Part shown: positions 1 through 8,540 of the stretch, piece by piece | Position numbering within the stretch: position 1 is the first letter of the stretch | Layout of the letters: each line of letters starts with the position of its first letter | DNA from: Bacillus sp. NP157 | Lineage (GTDB): Bacteria; Pseudomonadota; Gammaproteobacteria; Xanthomonadales; Rhodanobacteraceae | Assembly: GCA_018889975.1 (NCBI GenBank) | Contig: CP076546.1 | Location: forward strand, 2,852,001 to 2,916,000 | DNA length: 64,000 bases | Direction: 5' to 3' | The notes under the pieces: model-generated | The model's database searches: none | Told to the model about the DNA's origin: nothing | The model's input: only the letters and a program-made list of their open reading frames with translations | Translations under genes and position numbers: made by a program

Positions 1-217
1 CGTCGACGTTGGCCGGCGGCGCTTCATGCGACGCGCCCTGCTTCGGCGCGGTGGCGGCCGCCTGGGCGAGGTCGCCGTTAGCGTCGCGGTACGGCTTGAT
101 GATAAGAAAATACGCAGCCACGCCGAGTACGACCACGATGGCGAGGACGGCGAGAGTGACGGGATTGATGGCGCCGCGCATGCGGCGGCTCACCGGGATT
201 CGATGGCGAGTATCCAT
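1..217 (-). CDS. N-terminal part of a single-pass membrane protein (partial)
   Basis: Seventy-two codons run off the left edge of the window. The ATG at 217 opens a basic N-terminus (several Arg and His in the first 16 residues), then one hydrophobic segment at about residues 18-41 (NPVTLAVLAIVVVLGVAAYF), then a polar Ala/Pro-rich stretch. This is the layout of an inner-membrane protein with a short cytoplasmic tail and a periplasmic domain, anchored by an uncleaved helix. The family cannot be told from this fragment. The visible part is compatible with many envelope proteins and no function is proposed. The gene is codirectional with the MetJ-H1 gene to its right but is separated from it by about 250 bp with hairpins, so it is probably a separate transcription unit. 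Confidence 0.6.
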   Translation of the reverse strand, partial: MDTRHRIPVSRRMRGAINPVTLAVLAIVVVLGVAAYFLIIKPYRDANGDLAQAAATAPKQGASHEAPPANVD

Positions 218-367
218 GGCGGTGGGACCGGACTCCGAAAGAACGCGCGCCCCCTGATGGCTTACGCGTGGGACCCCCCGTCCCTACGCAGCGCGTGGCT
301 GAAAGGTAACCGCATTGGAGGCGTGAATCCAGCCTGCCGGTCTAGGAGCTTTTCCAGAAATGAATAA

Positions 368-427
368 CCCCGGCAGGACCGGGGTCAAGTTTCGAAGTGG
401 CTCCCCGCGCTGGGCACCGCGGGGAGC
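368..427 (-). terminator. Two hairpins downstream of the MetJ-H1 gene
   Basis: Going left from the MetJ-H1 stop there is a perfect 10-bp stem (GCTCCCCGCG at 400-409 with CGCGGGGAGC at 418-427, 8-nt loop). A second 6-bp stem follows (CCCCGG at 368-373 with CCGGGG at 379-384). Neither has a long T-tract, so termination is inferred from stem strength and position between two genes. The rest of 218-468 holds nothing else I recognise. Confidence 0.5.
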
Positions 428-468
428 TAATTCGCAAACAGCTTTCTTATTGGAAGGTAAAGCCTGGC

Positions 469-1116
469 TTACGCCTTCGGTGCCTTCGGTGCCTTGGCAG
501 CCTTCGGTGCCTTCACGGCCTTGGGGGCCTTGGCAGCCTTGGTTGCGCGAACAACCTTCGCAGCGGCGACCTTCTTCGAGGCGGCCTTGCGCGGAGCAGC
601 CTTGCGGGCAGTCTTCTTGGCAGCGACCTTCTTCGCCGGTGCCTTACGGACAGCCTTCTTCACCGCCTTCTTCGCGGCAACCTTACGGGCCGGCGACTTA
701 CGGGCGGTCTTCTTTACCGCAGCCTTGCGGGCGGTCTTCTTCGCCGCGACCTTACGGGCCGGCGACTTGCGTGCAGTCTTCTTGGCCGGCGCCTTGCGGG
801 CGGCGGTCTTCTTCACGGTGGACTTCTTGGTCGCCTTTTTGGCGGCCGACTTCTTGGCAGTGGCTTTCTTGGCAGTGGCCATGGTTCGTCTCAGCTCCTC
901 ATCAGTTGGCAGTGGTTGCCCAGTAAAAGCATGCAGGAACGCTTCAACCAGCAAATCGCTGTTCGTCGCGTGCCTTAAATTGTTCACCTGTCGGCGGGTG
1001 CGTTCATCGGAAAGCAGGCGGAGCACATGCAGCGGAATCGATACCGTGATCTTGCGTACCGCTCCCGCTTTTGAACCGTGCTCCACATACGGCCGGATGA
1101 ATTTCTCAGTTTCCAT
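469..1116 (-). CDS. MetJ-like ribbon-helix-helix domain fused to a histone H1-like Lys/Ala tail
   Basis: This is a 215-residue protein in two parts. Residues 1-78 closely match the methionine repressor MetJ. They carry the DNA-contacting beta strand KITVSIP (MetJ Lys23 and Thr25 equivalents are present) and the helix A/B core [17 protein letters not shown] followed by [13 protein letters not shown]. From residue 79 the sequence is a repetitive Lys/Ala/Arg/Pro tail with AAKK, TARK and KSPARK units, like bacterial H1 homologues (HctB/AlgP type), ending in KAPK repeats. The C-terminal helix of MetJ is absent, replaced by the tail. The ATG at 1116 was chosen because it gives the same N-terminal length as MetJ; a TTG nine codons upstream is also open. 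A promoter with a perfect TTGACA lies just upstream. Role by inference: a sequence-guided nucleoid protein or a modified methionine repressor. Whether the SAM site is functional cannot be seen. Confidence 0.85.
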   Translation of the reverse strand: METEKFIRPYVEHGSKAGAVRKITVSIPLHVLRLLSDERTRRQVNNLRHATNSDLLVEAFLHAFTGQPLPTDEELRRTMATAKKATAKKSAAKKATKKSTVKKTAARKAPAKKTARKSPARKVAAKKTARKAAVKKTARKSPARKVAAKKAVKKAVRKAPAKKVAAKKTARKAAPRKAASKKVAAAKVVRATKAAKAPKAVKAPKAAKAPKAPKA

Positions 1117-1143
1117 TCCCGGGTTCCCCGTCAATTGACGCAA

Positions 1144-1172
1144 AAGCTATTCCTGAACAAATCCGCTGTCAA
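1144..1172 (-). promoter_or_regulatory. Putative sigma-70 promoter of the MetJ-H1 gene
   Basis: On the minus strand TTGACA (1172-1167) is followed after exactly 17 nt by TAGCTT (1149-1144), placing the transcript start about 20 nt before the ATG at 1116. The -35 is perfect and the -10 is weak (3 of 6). The surrounding 1140-1200 stretch is unusually AT-rich for this genome, which fits a promoter. Confidence 0.55.
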
Positions 1173-1493
1173 TAAATTTTGGCTCTAAATTGAAGACGTT
1201 GCGGATACATCACATGCGACCCGGCGGTCCGTCGAGATAACCGACGCCGGTTTTTCGACCACGCCATTCCGTTAATTCGATCACTCCGCGAATCACGCAC
1301 TCCATTCGACCCATTCAAAAAACACCTTAAATAAAGGCATTTCCTGAACGCATTCGGATTTTCGGTATGCCGATGCGTGTCGTCGTCCCGACCTCGCGCG
1401 GCGTGCCGGCGAACGCCCGCGAGGGGTGTCCGCGGGGATGAACGGAACTCAACTGACGGCGAAAAAAATTTTCCGGAAAGGGTCGTCGCGGAC
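1173..1493. other. Intergenic region without a recognised gene
   Basis: Between the MetJ-H1 promoter and the gcvH terminator I see no ORF with family resemblance. The part near 1173-1340 is AT-rich relative to the genome. A single AGACGTTG octamer at 1194-1201 resembles one met box, but the neighbouring octamers do not, so it is not called a MetJ operator. Confidence 0.5.
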
Positions 1494-1522
1494 AAAAAAA
1501 TGCCGGTCGAGGACGACCGGCA
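1494..1522 (-). terminator. Rho-independent terminator of gcvT-gcvH
   Basis: A perfect 9-bp stem (TGCCGGTCG at 1501-1509 with CGACCGGCA at 1514-1522, loop AGGA) is followed on the minus strand by seven T residues (the A run at 1494-1500). It lies 26 nt beyond the gcvH stop and is the clearest intrinsic terminator in the window. Confidence 0.9.
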
Positions 1523-1548
1523 CCAGGTTCGAACGATTTGGGCGACCG

Positions 1549-1953
1549 TCAGTGATCTTCGTTTTCGATCAGTTCGGCGTAGTCATCCGGACCGAGCAGG
1601 TCGTCGACTTCGCTCCGGTTGGTGTACTTGATCTTGAAGATCCAGCCATCGCCGTAGGCATCGGCATTGATCGTTTCCGGCGCGTCGGAGAGTTTCTCGT
1701 TCACCTCGACGACTTCGCCCGAGACCGGCGAATAGATGTCGGACGCGGCCTTCACCGATTCCACCACGGCGACGCCCTTGCCCTCGCCCGCTTCCACGTC
1801 GCTACCCACTTCCGGCAGCTCGACGTAGACCAGGTCGCCCAGCGCTTCCTGTGCGTGCTGGGAAATGCCGACGGTGGCGGTGCCGTCGTCGTTGATGCGC
1901 ACCCACTCGTGGGACTTCAGGAAATACAGATCGCCGGGGATTTCGCTGCTCAT
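1549..1953 (-). CDS. gcvH: Glycine cleavage system H protein
   Basis: This 134-residue lipoyl carrier protein shuttles the aminomethyl intermediate between the P, T and L proteins of the cytoplasmic glycine cleavage complex. The lipoyl-attachment lysine is in ESVKAASD (Lys68), within the usual biotinyl/lipoyl fold. The N-terminus [17 protein letters not shown] is typical and length matches the family. The ATG at 1953 was chosen by this match; an upstream in-frame extension to 2031 is not conserved-looking. A GAGG lies about 10 nt before the start. The gene follows gcvT in the same direction after 105 bp and ends at a strong terminator, so the two are probably one operon. The P-protein gene is not in the window. 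Confidence 0.96.
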   Translation of the reverse strand: MSSEIPGDLYFLKSHEWVRINDDGTATVGISQHAQEALGDLVYVELPEVGSDVEAGEGKGVAVVESVKAASDIYSPVSGEVVEVNEKLSDAPETINADAYGDGWIFKIKYTNRSEVDDLLGPDDYAELIENEDH

Positions 1954-2058
1954 GGGGGGCTTGCCTCGCAATGGGTTGGACGGTGGTGACCACCAGATTG
2001 TACCGATCCGTGCGCGGTGCGGAAGCACCACTACCGCACACCTATATATACGTAAGGA

Positions 2059-3165
2059 TCAGCCGGCGATGCCTTCCATCGGCTTGCCGTCGCGGACGAA
2101 CGGGAACCTGACCACGCGGACGGGGATCTCGCGGCCGCGGATGTCCACGCGGACCTCGCCCGGCTCGCCGGCCGGGATGCGCGCGAACGCGATGGACTTG
2201 CCCAGGGTCGGGGCGAAACCACCGGAAAGGATTTCGCCCTCGCCATTCGCCGTCAGCACCTTCTGGCCATGGCGGAGCACGCCCTTGTCGTCCATCACCA
2301 GGCCGACCATGACGCGCTTCACGCCATCGGCCTTGTGCTGCTCCAGCGCGGCACGGCCGATGAAGTCGCGGCCCTCGTCGAGCGAGATCGTCCAGGCCAG
2401 CGCGGCTTCCCACGGCGACACGGTTTCGTCCATGTCCTGGCCGTAGAGATTCATGCCCGCTTCCAGGCGAAGGGTGTCGCGTGCACCCAGGCCGGCCGGT
2501 GCGACGCCGGCGTCCTTGAGGTGGTTCCAGAGTTCCACGACGCGGCTATTCGGCACGACGACTTCGAAGCCGTCTTCGCCGGTGTAACCCGTGCGCGCCA
2601 GGAACAGCGGCATGCCACCCGGGCCTTCGGTTTCGATCGCGGCGAACTTGCCGAGCTTGCGCGCCTTTTCCTGCGCGTCGGCGGGGAGCAGGCCGATCAG
2701 CTTCTCGCGTGCGTTCGGACCCTGCACGGCGATCATGCCGAATTCCGGCCGCTCGCGGACGCTGACGCCGAAGGCCGCCGCCTGCTTGCCGATCCAGGCC
2801 AGGTCCTTTTCGCGAGTGGCTGCGTTCACGACCAGGCGGAAGAAATCCTCGCGCAGGAAGTAGACGATCAGGTCGTCGATCACGCCGCCGTTCTCGTCGA
2901 GCATGCAGGTGTAGAGCGCCTTGCCGGGCTTGGCCAGCTTGTCCACGTTGTTGGCGACCAGCTTGCGCAGGAAGTCGCGGGTGGACGGGCCGGTCAGGTC
3001 GACGACGGTCATGTGCGAGACGTCGAACATCCCGGCGTCCTTGCGCACGGCGTGGTGCTCTTCGATCTGCGAGCCGTAGGCGATGGGCATGTCCCAGCCG
3101 CCGAAGTCGACCATGCGGGCACCGAGTTCGCGGTGGGTGGCGTTGAGTTCGGTCTTGTCGGTCAT
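2059..3165 (-). CDS. gcvT: Glycine cleavage system aminomethyltransferase (T protein)
   Basis: This 368-residue, tetrahydrofolate-dependent enzyme releases ammonia from the H-protein-bound aminomethyl group and forms 5,10-methylene-THF. Family landmarks are present: [20 protein letters not shown] at the N-terminus, the GMFDVSHM segment, the [12 protein letters not shown] motif in the middle, and a C-terminal beta-barrel domain with LRHGQKVL and [11 protein letters not shown]. The ATG at 3165 has a good AGAAGG ribosome site and gives the usual length; an in-frame upstream extension to 3384 overlaps the divergent gene and looks non-coding. It is transcribed divergently from the Mla-type operon. 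I looked for a glycine riboswitch in the 126-bp gap and found none. Confidence 0.97.
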   Translation of the reverse strand: MTDKTELNATHRELGARMVDFGGWDMPIAYGSQIEEHHAVRKDAGMFDVSHMTVVDLTGPSTRDFLRKLVANNVDKLAKPGKALYTCMLDENGGVIDDLIVYFLREDFFRLVVNAATREKDLAWIGKQAAAFGVSVRERPEFGMIAVQGPNAREKLIGLLPADAQEKARKLGKFAAIETEGPGGMPLFLARTGYTGEDGFEVVVPNSRVVELWNHLKDAGVAPAGLGARDTLRLEAGMNLYGQDMDETVSPWEAALAWTISLDEGRDFIGRAALEQHKADGVKRVMVGLVMDDKGVLRHGQKVLTANGEGEILSGGFAPTLGKSIAFARIPAGEPGEVRVDIRGREIPVRVVRFPFVRDGKPMEGIAG

Positions 3166-3291
3166 GGGCTGGCCTTCTGTCCTGCGTAAGGATGGGGTGG
3201 GGTCGCGCGGGGGGGTGGGTAGCCCGGCATTATCCCGGCACGGACAGCCAAGTCCAAGCGCGGTGCAACATGTTCCTGCTAGCCTTCGGCC

Positions 3292-4434
3292 ATGTCCGCC
3301 CCCTCCCTGCCCGGCTCGGTCACCCTCACCCGCGACGCAGGCGGCGCGCGCCTCGTCCTGCGCGGCGACTGGACGCTGTCCCACTACACGGTGCTACAGC
3401 AACGGGCCAACGAACTGGCCGGGTCGATCGGCGCGGATGTCGGCGTGGACGTCCACGACGTGGCCACCATGGATACCTCGGGCGCCTTCGTCATCGCCGA
3501 ACTACTGGGCAGCTCGCGCACCCAGGCCCTTGCCCAGGATGAATCCCTGCCGGCCGCCCGGCGCGCCCTGCTGAAGACTGTCGGCGACGCCATCGACACC
3601 TACTGCAAGGGTGTCCGGCGCAAGCGCGATGCGGGCTTCGTGGTGATGCTCGAACGGATCGGCGCAGCCATGGCGTCGACCTGGAAGCAGACGCTGAAGT
3701 TGCTCGGCTTCATTGGCATCACCCTGCAGGGCTTCGCCCGGACCGCCTGGCGCCCGTCGCGCTGGCGCGTCACCTCGCTGGTGTCGCACCTGGAACAGAC
3801 CGGGCTGGATGCGGTGCCGATCCTCGCGTTGCTGTCGTTCATGGTCGGCGCGGTGGTCGCCTTCCTCGGTTCCACGGCTCTGGCCGCCTACGGCGCCAGC
3901 GTGTTCACCGTCGACCTGATCGGCTTCGCCTTCCTGCGCGAGTTCGGCGTCTTGCTCACAGCGATCCTGCTCGCGGGCCGCACGGCCAGCGCCTTCACCG
4001 CGCAGATCGGTTCGATGAAGGCGCGCGAAGAAATCGACGCGATCCGCACGCTCGGCCTGGATCCGGTGGAGCTGCTGGTCCTGCCGCGCGTGCTCGCCCT
4101 GCTGATCGCCCTTCCCTTGCTCACCTTCGTCGCCATGATCGCCGGCATCGTCGGCGGTGGCGCGGTGTGCCTGGCGGTGCTGAAGATGTCCCCGTCGATG
4201 TTCCTGTCGATGTTTCAAGACGACATGTCGCTGCGCCAGTTCCTGGTCGGCATCGCCAAGGCGCCGGTGTTCGCCTTCATGATTTCGGTGATCGGCTGCA
4301 TGGAGGGTTTCAAGGTGTCCGGCAGCGCGCAGTCGGTCGGCGAGCACACCACCTCGGCGGTGGTGCAGTCGATCTTCATCGTGATCCTGCTCGATGCCAC
4401 CGCCGCCCTCTTCTATATGGAGATGGGCTGGTGA
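3292..4434 (+). CDS. MlaE-type lipid ABC transporter permease with N-terminal STAS domain
   Basis: This 380-residue protein is the permease of an MCE lipid transport system that moves phospholipid-like substrates between inner and outer membrane. Residues 1-95 form a STAS-like domain ([11 protein letters not shown], then [12 protein letters not shown]), here fused to the permease; in the E. coli Mla system the STAS protein MlaB is separate. Residues about 120-380 are the MlaE domain with five or so hydrophobic helices and the family-typical [17 protein letters not shown] and [17 protein letters not shown] segments, where the conserved Glu and Arg coupling residues are present. The stop overlaps the GTG of the ATPase gene by four bases, so translation is coupled. 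It is the first gene of a four-gene operon. Confidence 0.93.
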   Translation: MSAPSLPGSVTLTRDAGGARLVLRGDWTLSHYTVLQQRANELAGSIGADVGVDVHDVATMDTSGAFVIAELLGSSRTQALAQDESLPAARRALLKTVGDAIDTYCKGVRRKRDAGFVVMLERIGAAMASTWKQTLKLLGFIGITLQGFARTAWRPSRWRVTSLVSHLEQTGLDAVPILALLSFMVGAVVAFLGSTALAAYGASVFTVDLIGFAFLREFGVLLTAILLAGRTASAFTAQIGSMKAREEIDAIRTLGLDPVELLVLPRVLALLIALPLLTFVAMIAGIVGGGAVCLAVLKMSPSMFLSMFQDDMSLRQFLVGIAKAPVFAFMISVIGCMEGFKVSGSAQSVGEHTTSAVVQSIFIVILLDATAALFYMEMGW

Positions 4435-5237
4435 ACGCCCAGCCGACCGCCGCGCCCGCCGCCGACACCGTCATCGAGGTGCGCGGGTTGCTCAATCGCT
4501 TCGGCACGCAGACCGTGCATGAAAACCTCGACCTCGACGTGCGCCGTGGCGAGATCATCGGCATCGTCGGCGGTTCGGGCACGGGTAAATCGGTCCTGCT
4601 GCGCACCATCATCGGGTTGGTCCGGCCGGTGGCGGGCGAAGTGCGCGTGTTCGGCCAGGACCTGCTGGCCCTGGCCGACGAGCAGCGCTCGCTGGTGGAG
4701 CGCCGCTTCGGCGTGCTGTTCCAGAGCGGCGCGCTGTTTTCCTCGCTGACGGTCGCCGAGAACGTCGCGCTGCCGCTGGTCGAGCATGCCGGGCTGGACC
4801 GCACCGATGCCAATCGCCTCGCCGGCGTGAAGCTGGCGCTTTCCGGCCTGCCCGTGGACGCGGGACGCAAGTGGCCATCGGAACTGTCCGGCGGCATGAT
4901 CAAGCGCGCCGCACTCGCCCGTGCGCTCGCCCTCGATCCGGAAATCCTCTTCCTCGACGAGCCGACCGCCGGCCTCGATCCGATCAGTGCCGCCGCGTTC
5001 GACAGCCTCATCGTCACCCTGCGCGATGCGCTCGGGCTTACCGTGTTCCTGGTCACCCACGATCTCGACACGCTGTACTCCACCTGCGATCGCGTGGCGG
5101 TGCTGTCCCAGCGCCGCGTCCTCGCGGTCGGGCCGATCAGGGAAGTCGCACGCACGGACGACCCCTGGGTGCAGGCCTATTTCAACGGACCGCGCGGTCG
5201 CGCGGCCACCTTCGCCGCCAGCCAAGGCAAGGACTAG
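4431..5237 (+). CDS. MlaF-type ABC transporter ATP-binding protein
   Basis: This 268-residue cytoplasmic ATPase powers the MCE transporter. Walker A GGSGTGKS is at residues 47-54, the Q-loop at FQSGALF, the signature LSGGM at 152-156, Walker B ILFLDEP at 172-178 and the switch histidine at 210 (LVTHD). The first residues are Ala/Pro-rich and probably disordered. The GTG at 4431 sits in a GTGA overlap with the permease stop; it is the only start giving a normal N-terminus. The MlaF-like GALFSSLTVAENVALPL stretch separates it from generic importers. Four nt separate its stop from the MCE gene. Confidence 0.94.
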   Translation: MNAQPTAAPAADTVIEVRGLLNRFGTQTVHENLDLDVRRGEIIGIVGGSGTGKSVLLRTIIGLVRPVAGEVRVFGQDLLALADEQRSLVERRFGVLFQSGALFSSLTVAENVALPLVEHAGLDRTDANRLAGVKLALSGLPVDAGRKWPSELSGGMIKRAALARALALDPEILFLDEPTAGLDPISAAAFDSLIVTLRDALGLTVFLVTHDLDTLYSTCDRVAVLSQRRVLAVGPIREVARTDDPWVQAYFNGPRGRAATFAASQGKD

Positions 5238-5241
5238 AACC

Positions 5242-6180
5242 ATGGAAACTCGCGCGCACCACATCCTGATCGGGTTGTTCACCGTCATCATCGTGATCGG
5301 TGGCCTGCTCTTCGGTGTCTGGCTGGCCAAGGCCCATTCCGACCAGGAGTGGAACTACTACGACGTGGTGTTCAACGAAGCGGTGACCGGCCTCTCTCGC
5401 GGCTCCGCCGTGCAGTACAACGGCATCCGCCTGGGTGACGTGACCCAGCTGCGCCTGGACCCGCAGGATCCGCGCCGCGTGCTCGCGAGGATCCGTGTCA
5501 GTGGCGATACGCCCCTACGCCAGGACACCCATGCCAAGCTCGCGCTGACCGGCGTCACCGGCGTGGCGATCATCCAGTTGTCTGGCGGCTCGCCCGGCAG
5601 CGCCCTGCTGGTGGGACATGACGGCGAAGTGCCGATCATCAACGCGGACACCTCGCCACTGGCGAAGCTGCTCTCCAACGGCGAAGACCTGATCACCAAT
5701 ATCAACCAGGCGGCGGCGCGGGCCAGCGAATTGTTATCGCCCGACAACGTGCACCGCATCGAACGCACGCTCGACCACCTGGACAAGACCACCGGCGTGA
5801 TCGCGGACGAGCGCGAGGACATCCGCTCGCTGATCAGGCAGCTGGCGATCGCGACCCAGCAGGCGAACGACACGCTGGCCGAGAGCAAGAACCTGGTCCA
5901 CAACGCCAATGGGCTGATCGAAGGCCAGGGCAAGACGACCCTGGAAAGCGCCCAGCGTGCGATGGCCTCGCTAGAGCATTCGATGGCCTCGGTCGATCGC
6001 CTGATCAACGACAACAGCGATGCGCTGAACGGCGGCGCCGCCAGCCTCGGCGACCTCGCCCCGGCACTGCGCGAGTTGCGCGATACGCTGTCGTCGCTAC
6101 GTTCGATCACCCGCCGGCTCGACGAGAATCCCAGCGGCTACCTGTTCGGCCGTGAGAAAACCAAGGAGTTCACCCCATGA
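5242..6180 (+). CDS. MCE-domain (MlaD-type) lipid-transport protein
   Basis: This 312-residue inner-membrane protein is the periplasmic substrate-binding subunit of the system. One N-terminal TM helix (about residues 8-28, ILIGLFTVIIVIGGLLFGVW) anchors it. One MCE domain follows at about 40-120, with the typical GLSRGSAVQYNGIRLGDV and a hydrophobic VTGVAIIQLSGG segment that in relatives lines a hexameric pore. Residues 150-300 are rich in Ala, Asn, Glu and heptad-like leucines, suggesting a long alpha-helical or coiled-coil extension. One MCE domain plus a long helical tail is closer to the MlaD/LetB-neighbour type in organisms without PqiB. Its stop overlaps the lipoprotein start (ATGA). Confidence 0.92.
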   Translation: METRAHHILIGLFTVIIVIGGLLFGVWLAKAHSDQEWNYYDVVFNEAVTGLSRGSAVQYNGIRLGDVTQLRLDPQDPRRVLARIRVSGDTPLRQDTHAKLALTGVTGVAIIQLSGGSPGSALLVGHDGEVPIINADTSPLAKLLSNGEDLITNINQAAARASELLSPDNVHRIERTLDHLDKTTGVIADEREDIRSLIRQLAIATQQANDTLAESKNLVHNANGLIEGQGKTTLESAQRAMASLEHSMASVDRLINDNSDALNGGAASLGDLAPALRELRDTLSSLRSITRRLDENPSGYLFGREKTKEFTP

Positions 6181-6776
6181 TCCGCGCACGCCTGGTCCTT
6201 CCCATGGTCATCGCCTGCGTGGCGGGTTGCTCCATCCTGCCCAAGGCCGAAACGCCGAGCGTGTATACGTTGCCGGCCGCCGCGGGGGCACGACCGGCCA
6301 ACATCGCGCCGGTGGCCTGGGGCCTGCGCATTGCCACGCCGAGCGCGGCACGTGCGCTGGATAACCCGCGCATCGCGGTGATGCCCGACGCCAGCACGAT
6401 CACCGTCTATGCCAGCGCCCGCTGGAGCGATACCTCGCCGCATCTGTTCCGCGACCGGCTGGCCGATGCCTTCCGCGATAGCGCCCGGATCACGGCGCTG
6501 AGCACGGACGACAGCAACGTGGCGGCGGACTACGAACTGGGTGGGAACCTCGCCGCCTTCCAGACCGAATACAACGGCGGGAAGCCCGAGGTCGTCATTC
6601 GTTTCGACGCGATGCTCGCAGCCACCCGCAAGCACCAGATCGTCGCCAGCCAGCGCTTCGAAGTGCGCGAGCCGATCGACGGGAAGGAAGTGCCGCAGGT
6701 GGTGCAGGCCTTCGGCCGGGCGATGGACAAGCTATCGCGCGACGTGGTCGGCTGGACCTACACCGCCGCCAAATAA
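6177..6776 (+). CDS. ABC-type transport auxiliary lipoprotein (PqiC-like)
   Basis: This 199-residue predicted lipoprotein has a signal peptide of 17 residues ending in the lipobox VAGC with the lipidated Cys18. No Asp follows the Cys, so outer-membrane sorting is expected. The mature part has the PqiC/ABC_trans_aux pattern: an N-terminal YTLPAAAG segment, then WSDTSPHLFRDRLADAFRDS, then a beta-rich region (YELGGNLAAFQTEYNGG) and a closing Q-rich helix (VVQAFGRAMDKLSRDVVGW). It is the last gene of the MCE operon and is proposed to link the periplasmic MCE assembly to the outer membrane. A REP array follows the stop. Confidence 0.88.
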   Translation: MIRARLVLPMVIACVAGCSILPKAETPSVYTLPAAAGARPANIAPVAWGLRIATPSAARALDNPRIAVMPDASTITVYASARWSDTSPHLFRDRLADAFRDSARITALSTDDSNVAADYELGGNLAAFQTEYNGGKPEVVIRFDAMLAATRKHQIVASQRFEVREPIDGKEVPQVVQAFGRAMDKLSRDVVGWTYTAAK

Positions 6777-6782
6777 CCCCGT

Positions 6783-6976
6783 GTAGGAGCGCGCCTGCGC
6801 GCGAAAGGCCCTGGCCCAGGCTCGATCCACTTTAGGAGCGCGCCTGCGCGCGAAAGCCCCCGCCGCCAAGCTCGGCCTACTGTAGGAGCGCGCCTGCGCG
6901 CGAAAGAATTCATGGCGACCTCCAGTCGCACATGGCATTCATGGCGACCTCCCATCGCGCGCAGGCGCGCTCCTAC
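6783..6976. repeat. REP array: three direct copies and one inverted copy of a 22-25 bp palindromic unit
   Basis: The unit GTAGGAGCGCGCCTGCGCG plus CGAAAG occurs at 6783-6807, 6832-6856 (first base changed) and 6882-6906. An inverted copy is at 6955-6976. Each can fold through its GCGCGCCTGCGCGC core. A shorter repeat CATGGCGACCTCC also occurs twice between copies three and four. The same unit appears at 48249 and 52237. This fits an extragenic REP family; no RAYT transposase gene is in the window. Confidence 0.9.
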
Positions 6977-8382
6977 AATGTGTGCGGGGGCTCGACGGGA
7001 TAGGCGGGCTCGGCGTCCAGCGACGACGCGCACACCGCGGCGAGCTCGAGCAAACGAAGGTCGGAACCGCGTGCACCGACCAGCTGCATGCCGATCGGCA
7101 TGCCGTTGCGCAGCGTTCCCATCGGGATGCTGACCGAGGGACAGCCCGCCAGGCTGGCGAAGCTGCACAGGTCGGCCTGCGACGCCGGGGCCGGCTGGTC
7201 GAGCGGGAACGCCCCCTGCGACGTCGTCGGCAAGACCAGCACGTCGACCTGGGCGAACAACCTGCGCATCTTCAGCGTCGCCGCATCCAGAACCAGGTCG
7301 GCAGCCACGTAATCCGCCGCGGATTTCTTCGCCGCGAAGTCGACCATCTGGCGGAACCCCGGCGACACCGGATAGGCCTCGTCGGCCAGTTCGTCGGCAA
7401 ACGTGTTCAGCATCTCGGCCTCCATCAGGAGCAGGCCGGCGCGACGGGTCCGCGCGAAATCCCAGTCGGAGAAATCCACCGTGCGACGTTCACCCAGTTC
7501 ACCGGTGAGTTTCGACAGGGCTTCCTCGAAGACATGGATGACATCCTGCTCGACGCCCACGGCGGCGAGGTCGGGCAGGAAACCGGCACGCAGGTTGCCC
7601 GGCTCCCAGTCCGGCGGCGAGAACGCGACGCGGCGCCGGCGCGAGCGCGCGTCGTCGGCGTCGTACCCCGCCAGCGTCTGCAGCAGGACGGTCAGGTCAT
7701 CGACGCCACGCGCCAGCAGGCCCACCGCGTCCAGGCGCCGTGCGGCGGGCACCAGGCCGCGCGCGGAGATTTCGCCGTGGGTCGGTTTCAGCGCGTATAC
7801 CCCGCAGTAGCTCGCCGGTACCCGGATCGAACCCAGCGTATCCGAGCCGATGGCCGCCACGGCCAGGCCCGCGGCAACGGCAGCGGCCGCACCACCGGAC
7901 GATCCACCCGCGGTGTAGCCCAGGCGATGCGGATTGTGCGTTGCGCCATGGAACGGATTATTCGTGGCGAGCCCGAGCGCGCCCTCGTCCATGTTCGTTT
8001 TGCCAAGCAAGACAGCGCCTGACGCACGCAGGCGCGCCACGGCATGGGCGTCTTCCTGCGGAATAACGGTGCGCCGCCGCATGCCGGCGCGGGTCGGTAC
8101 GCCGGCGACGTCGAAGTTGTCCTTGATCGCGATCGGCAGGCCGTCGAGCCGGCCCATCACGCCATCGCGGCGGCGGCGATCGGCGGCCAGCGCCTGCTCC
8201 TGGATCAATGGCACGCTGACGTCGGTATATGCGTTGAGTTGCGGGTTCAGGCGCTCGATGGCGTCCTGGTAAACATCCGACAGGGCCTGGGGCTGTGCCC
8301 GGCCGATGGCGAGCCAGTGCATGATCTGTAGCAACGTGGCGCGGCGCATGTCCGTAGGGGAGACGGGCGGCATCGTATTCAT
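6973..8382 (-). CDS. Amidase-signature family hydrolase
   Basis: This 469-residue cytoplasmic enzyme of the amidase-signature superfamily hydrolyses C-N bonds by a Ser-cisSer-Lys triad. The triad is visible: Lys87 in IAIKDNFD, Ser161 in GGSSGG, and Ser185 in DTLGSIRVPAS, with the standard 24-residue spacing between the serines. The usual GSDxGGSIR is altered to GSDTLGSIR, a Gly-to-Leu change one residue before the motif core. There is no signal peptide. The ATG at 8382 has a strong AAGGAG site. The substrate cannot be predicted; GatA is unlikely as no gatB/gatC is nearby. The stop codon lies inside the inverted REP unit, so that repeat forms the gene's 3' end. Confidence 0.9.
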   Translation of the reverse strand: MNTMPPVSPTDMRRATLLQIMHWLAIGRAQPQALSDVYQDAIERLNPQLNAYTDVSVPLIQEQALAADRRRRDGVMGRLDGLPIAIKDNFDVAGVPTRAGMRRRTVIPQEDAHAVARLRASGAVLLGKTNMDEGALGLATNNPFHGATHNPHRLGYTAGGSSGGAAAAVAAGLAVAAIGSDTLGSIRVPASYCGVYALKPTHGEISARGLVPAARRLDAVGLLARGVDDLTVLLQTLAGYDADDARSRRRRVAFSPPDWEPGNLRAGFLPDLAAVGVEQDVIHVFEEALSKLTGELGERRTVDFSDWDFARTRRAGLLLMEAEMLNTFADELADEAYPVSPGFRQMVDFAAKKSAADYVAADLVLDAATLKMRRLFAQVDVLVLPTTSQGAFPLDQPAPASQADLCSFASLAGCPSVSIPMGTLRNGMPIGMQLVGARGSDLRLLELAAVCASSLDAEPAYPVEPPHTL

Positions 8383-8540
8383 GGATTCTCCTTGCGCTTG
8401 GAGACGATTATGAACGCGCTATGTGAAAGAGTTGCAAGCCCCTGTTCGCAAAGGTGCCGTTTGAAACGACGATTTGCCCGGCTCCAAGGGAAACGGGACA
8501 ATGCCTGACTGATCCAGCCAGCCAGATTCGAGAGCCAGCG

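Noticed and set aside
500-880. Tandem DNA repeats in the H1-tail region as a possible CRISPR or mobile repeat
   Set aside because: The repetition follows codons for AAKK/TARK units and is irregular; it is coding repetition.
494-1138. Plus-strand frame opposite the MetJ-H1 gene
   Set aside because: Its repeated Ala/Leu/Phe pattern is simply the complement of the Lys/Ala repeat codons.
1117-1143. Upstream TTG start of the MetJ-H1 gene (1143)
   Set aside because: The extra nine residues have no counterpart in MetJ and the ATG at 1116 gives the family N-terminus.
1194-1201. Met-box-like AGACGTTG upstream of the MetJ-H1 gene
   Set aside because: One octamer with one mismatch and no adjacent matching octamer; insufficient for an autoregulatory MetJ site.
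3166-3291. Glycine riboswitch upstream of gcvT
   Set aside because: The 126-bp divergent gap shows no recognisable glycine aptamer elements and is too short for a tandem one with promoters.
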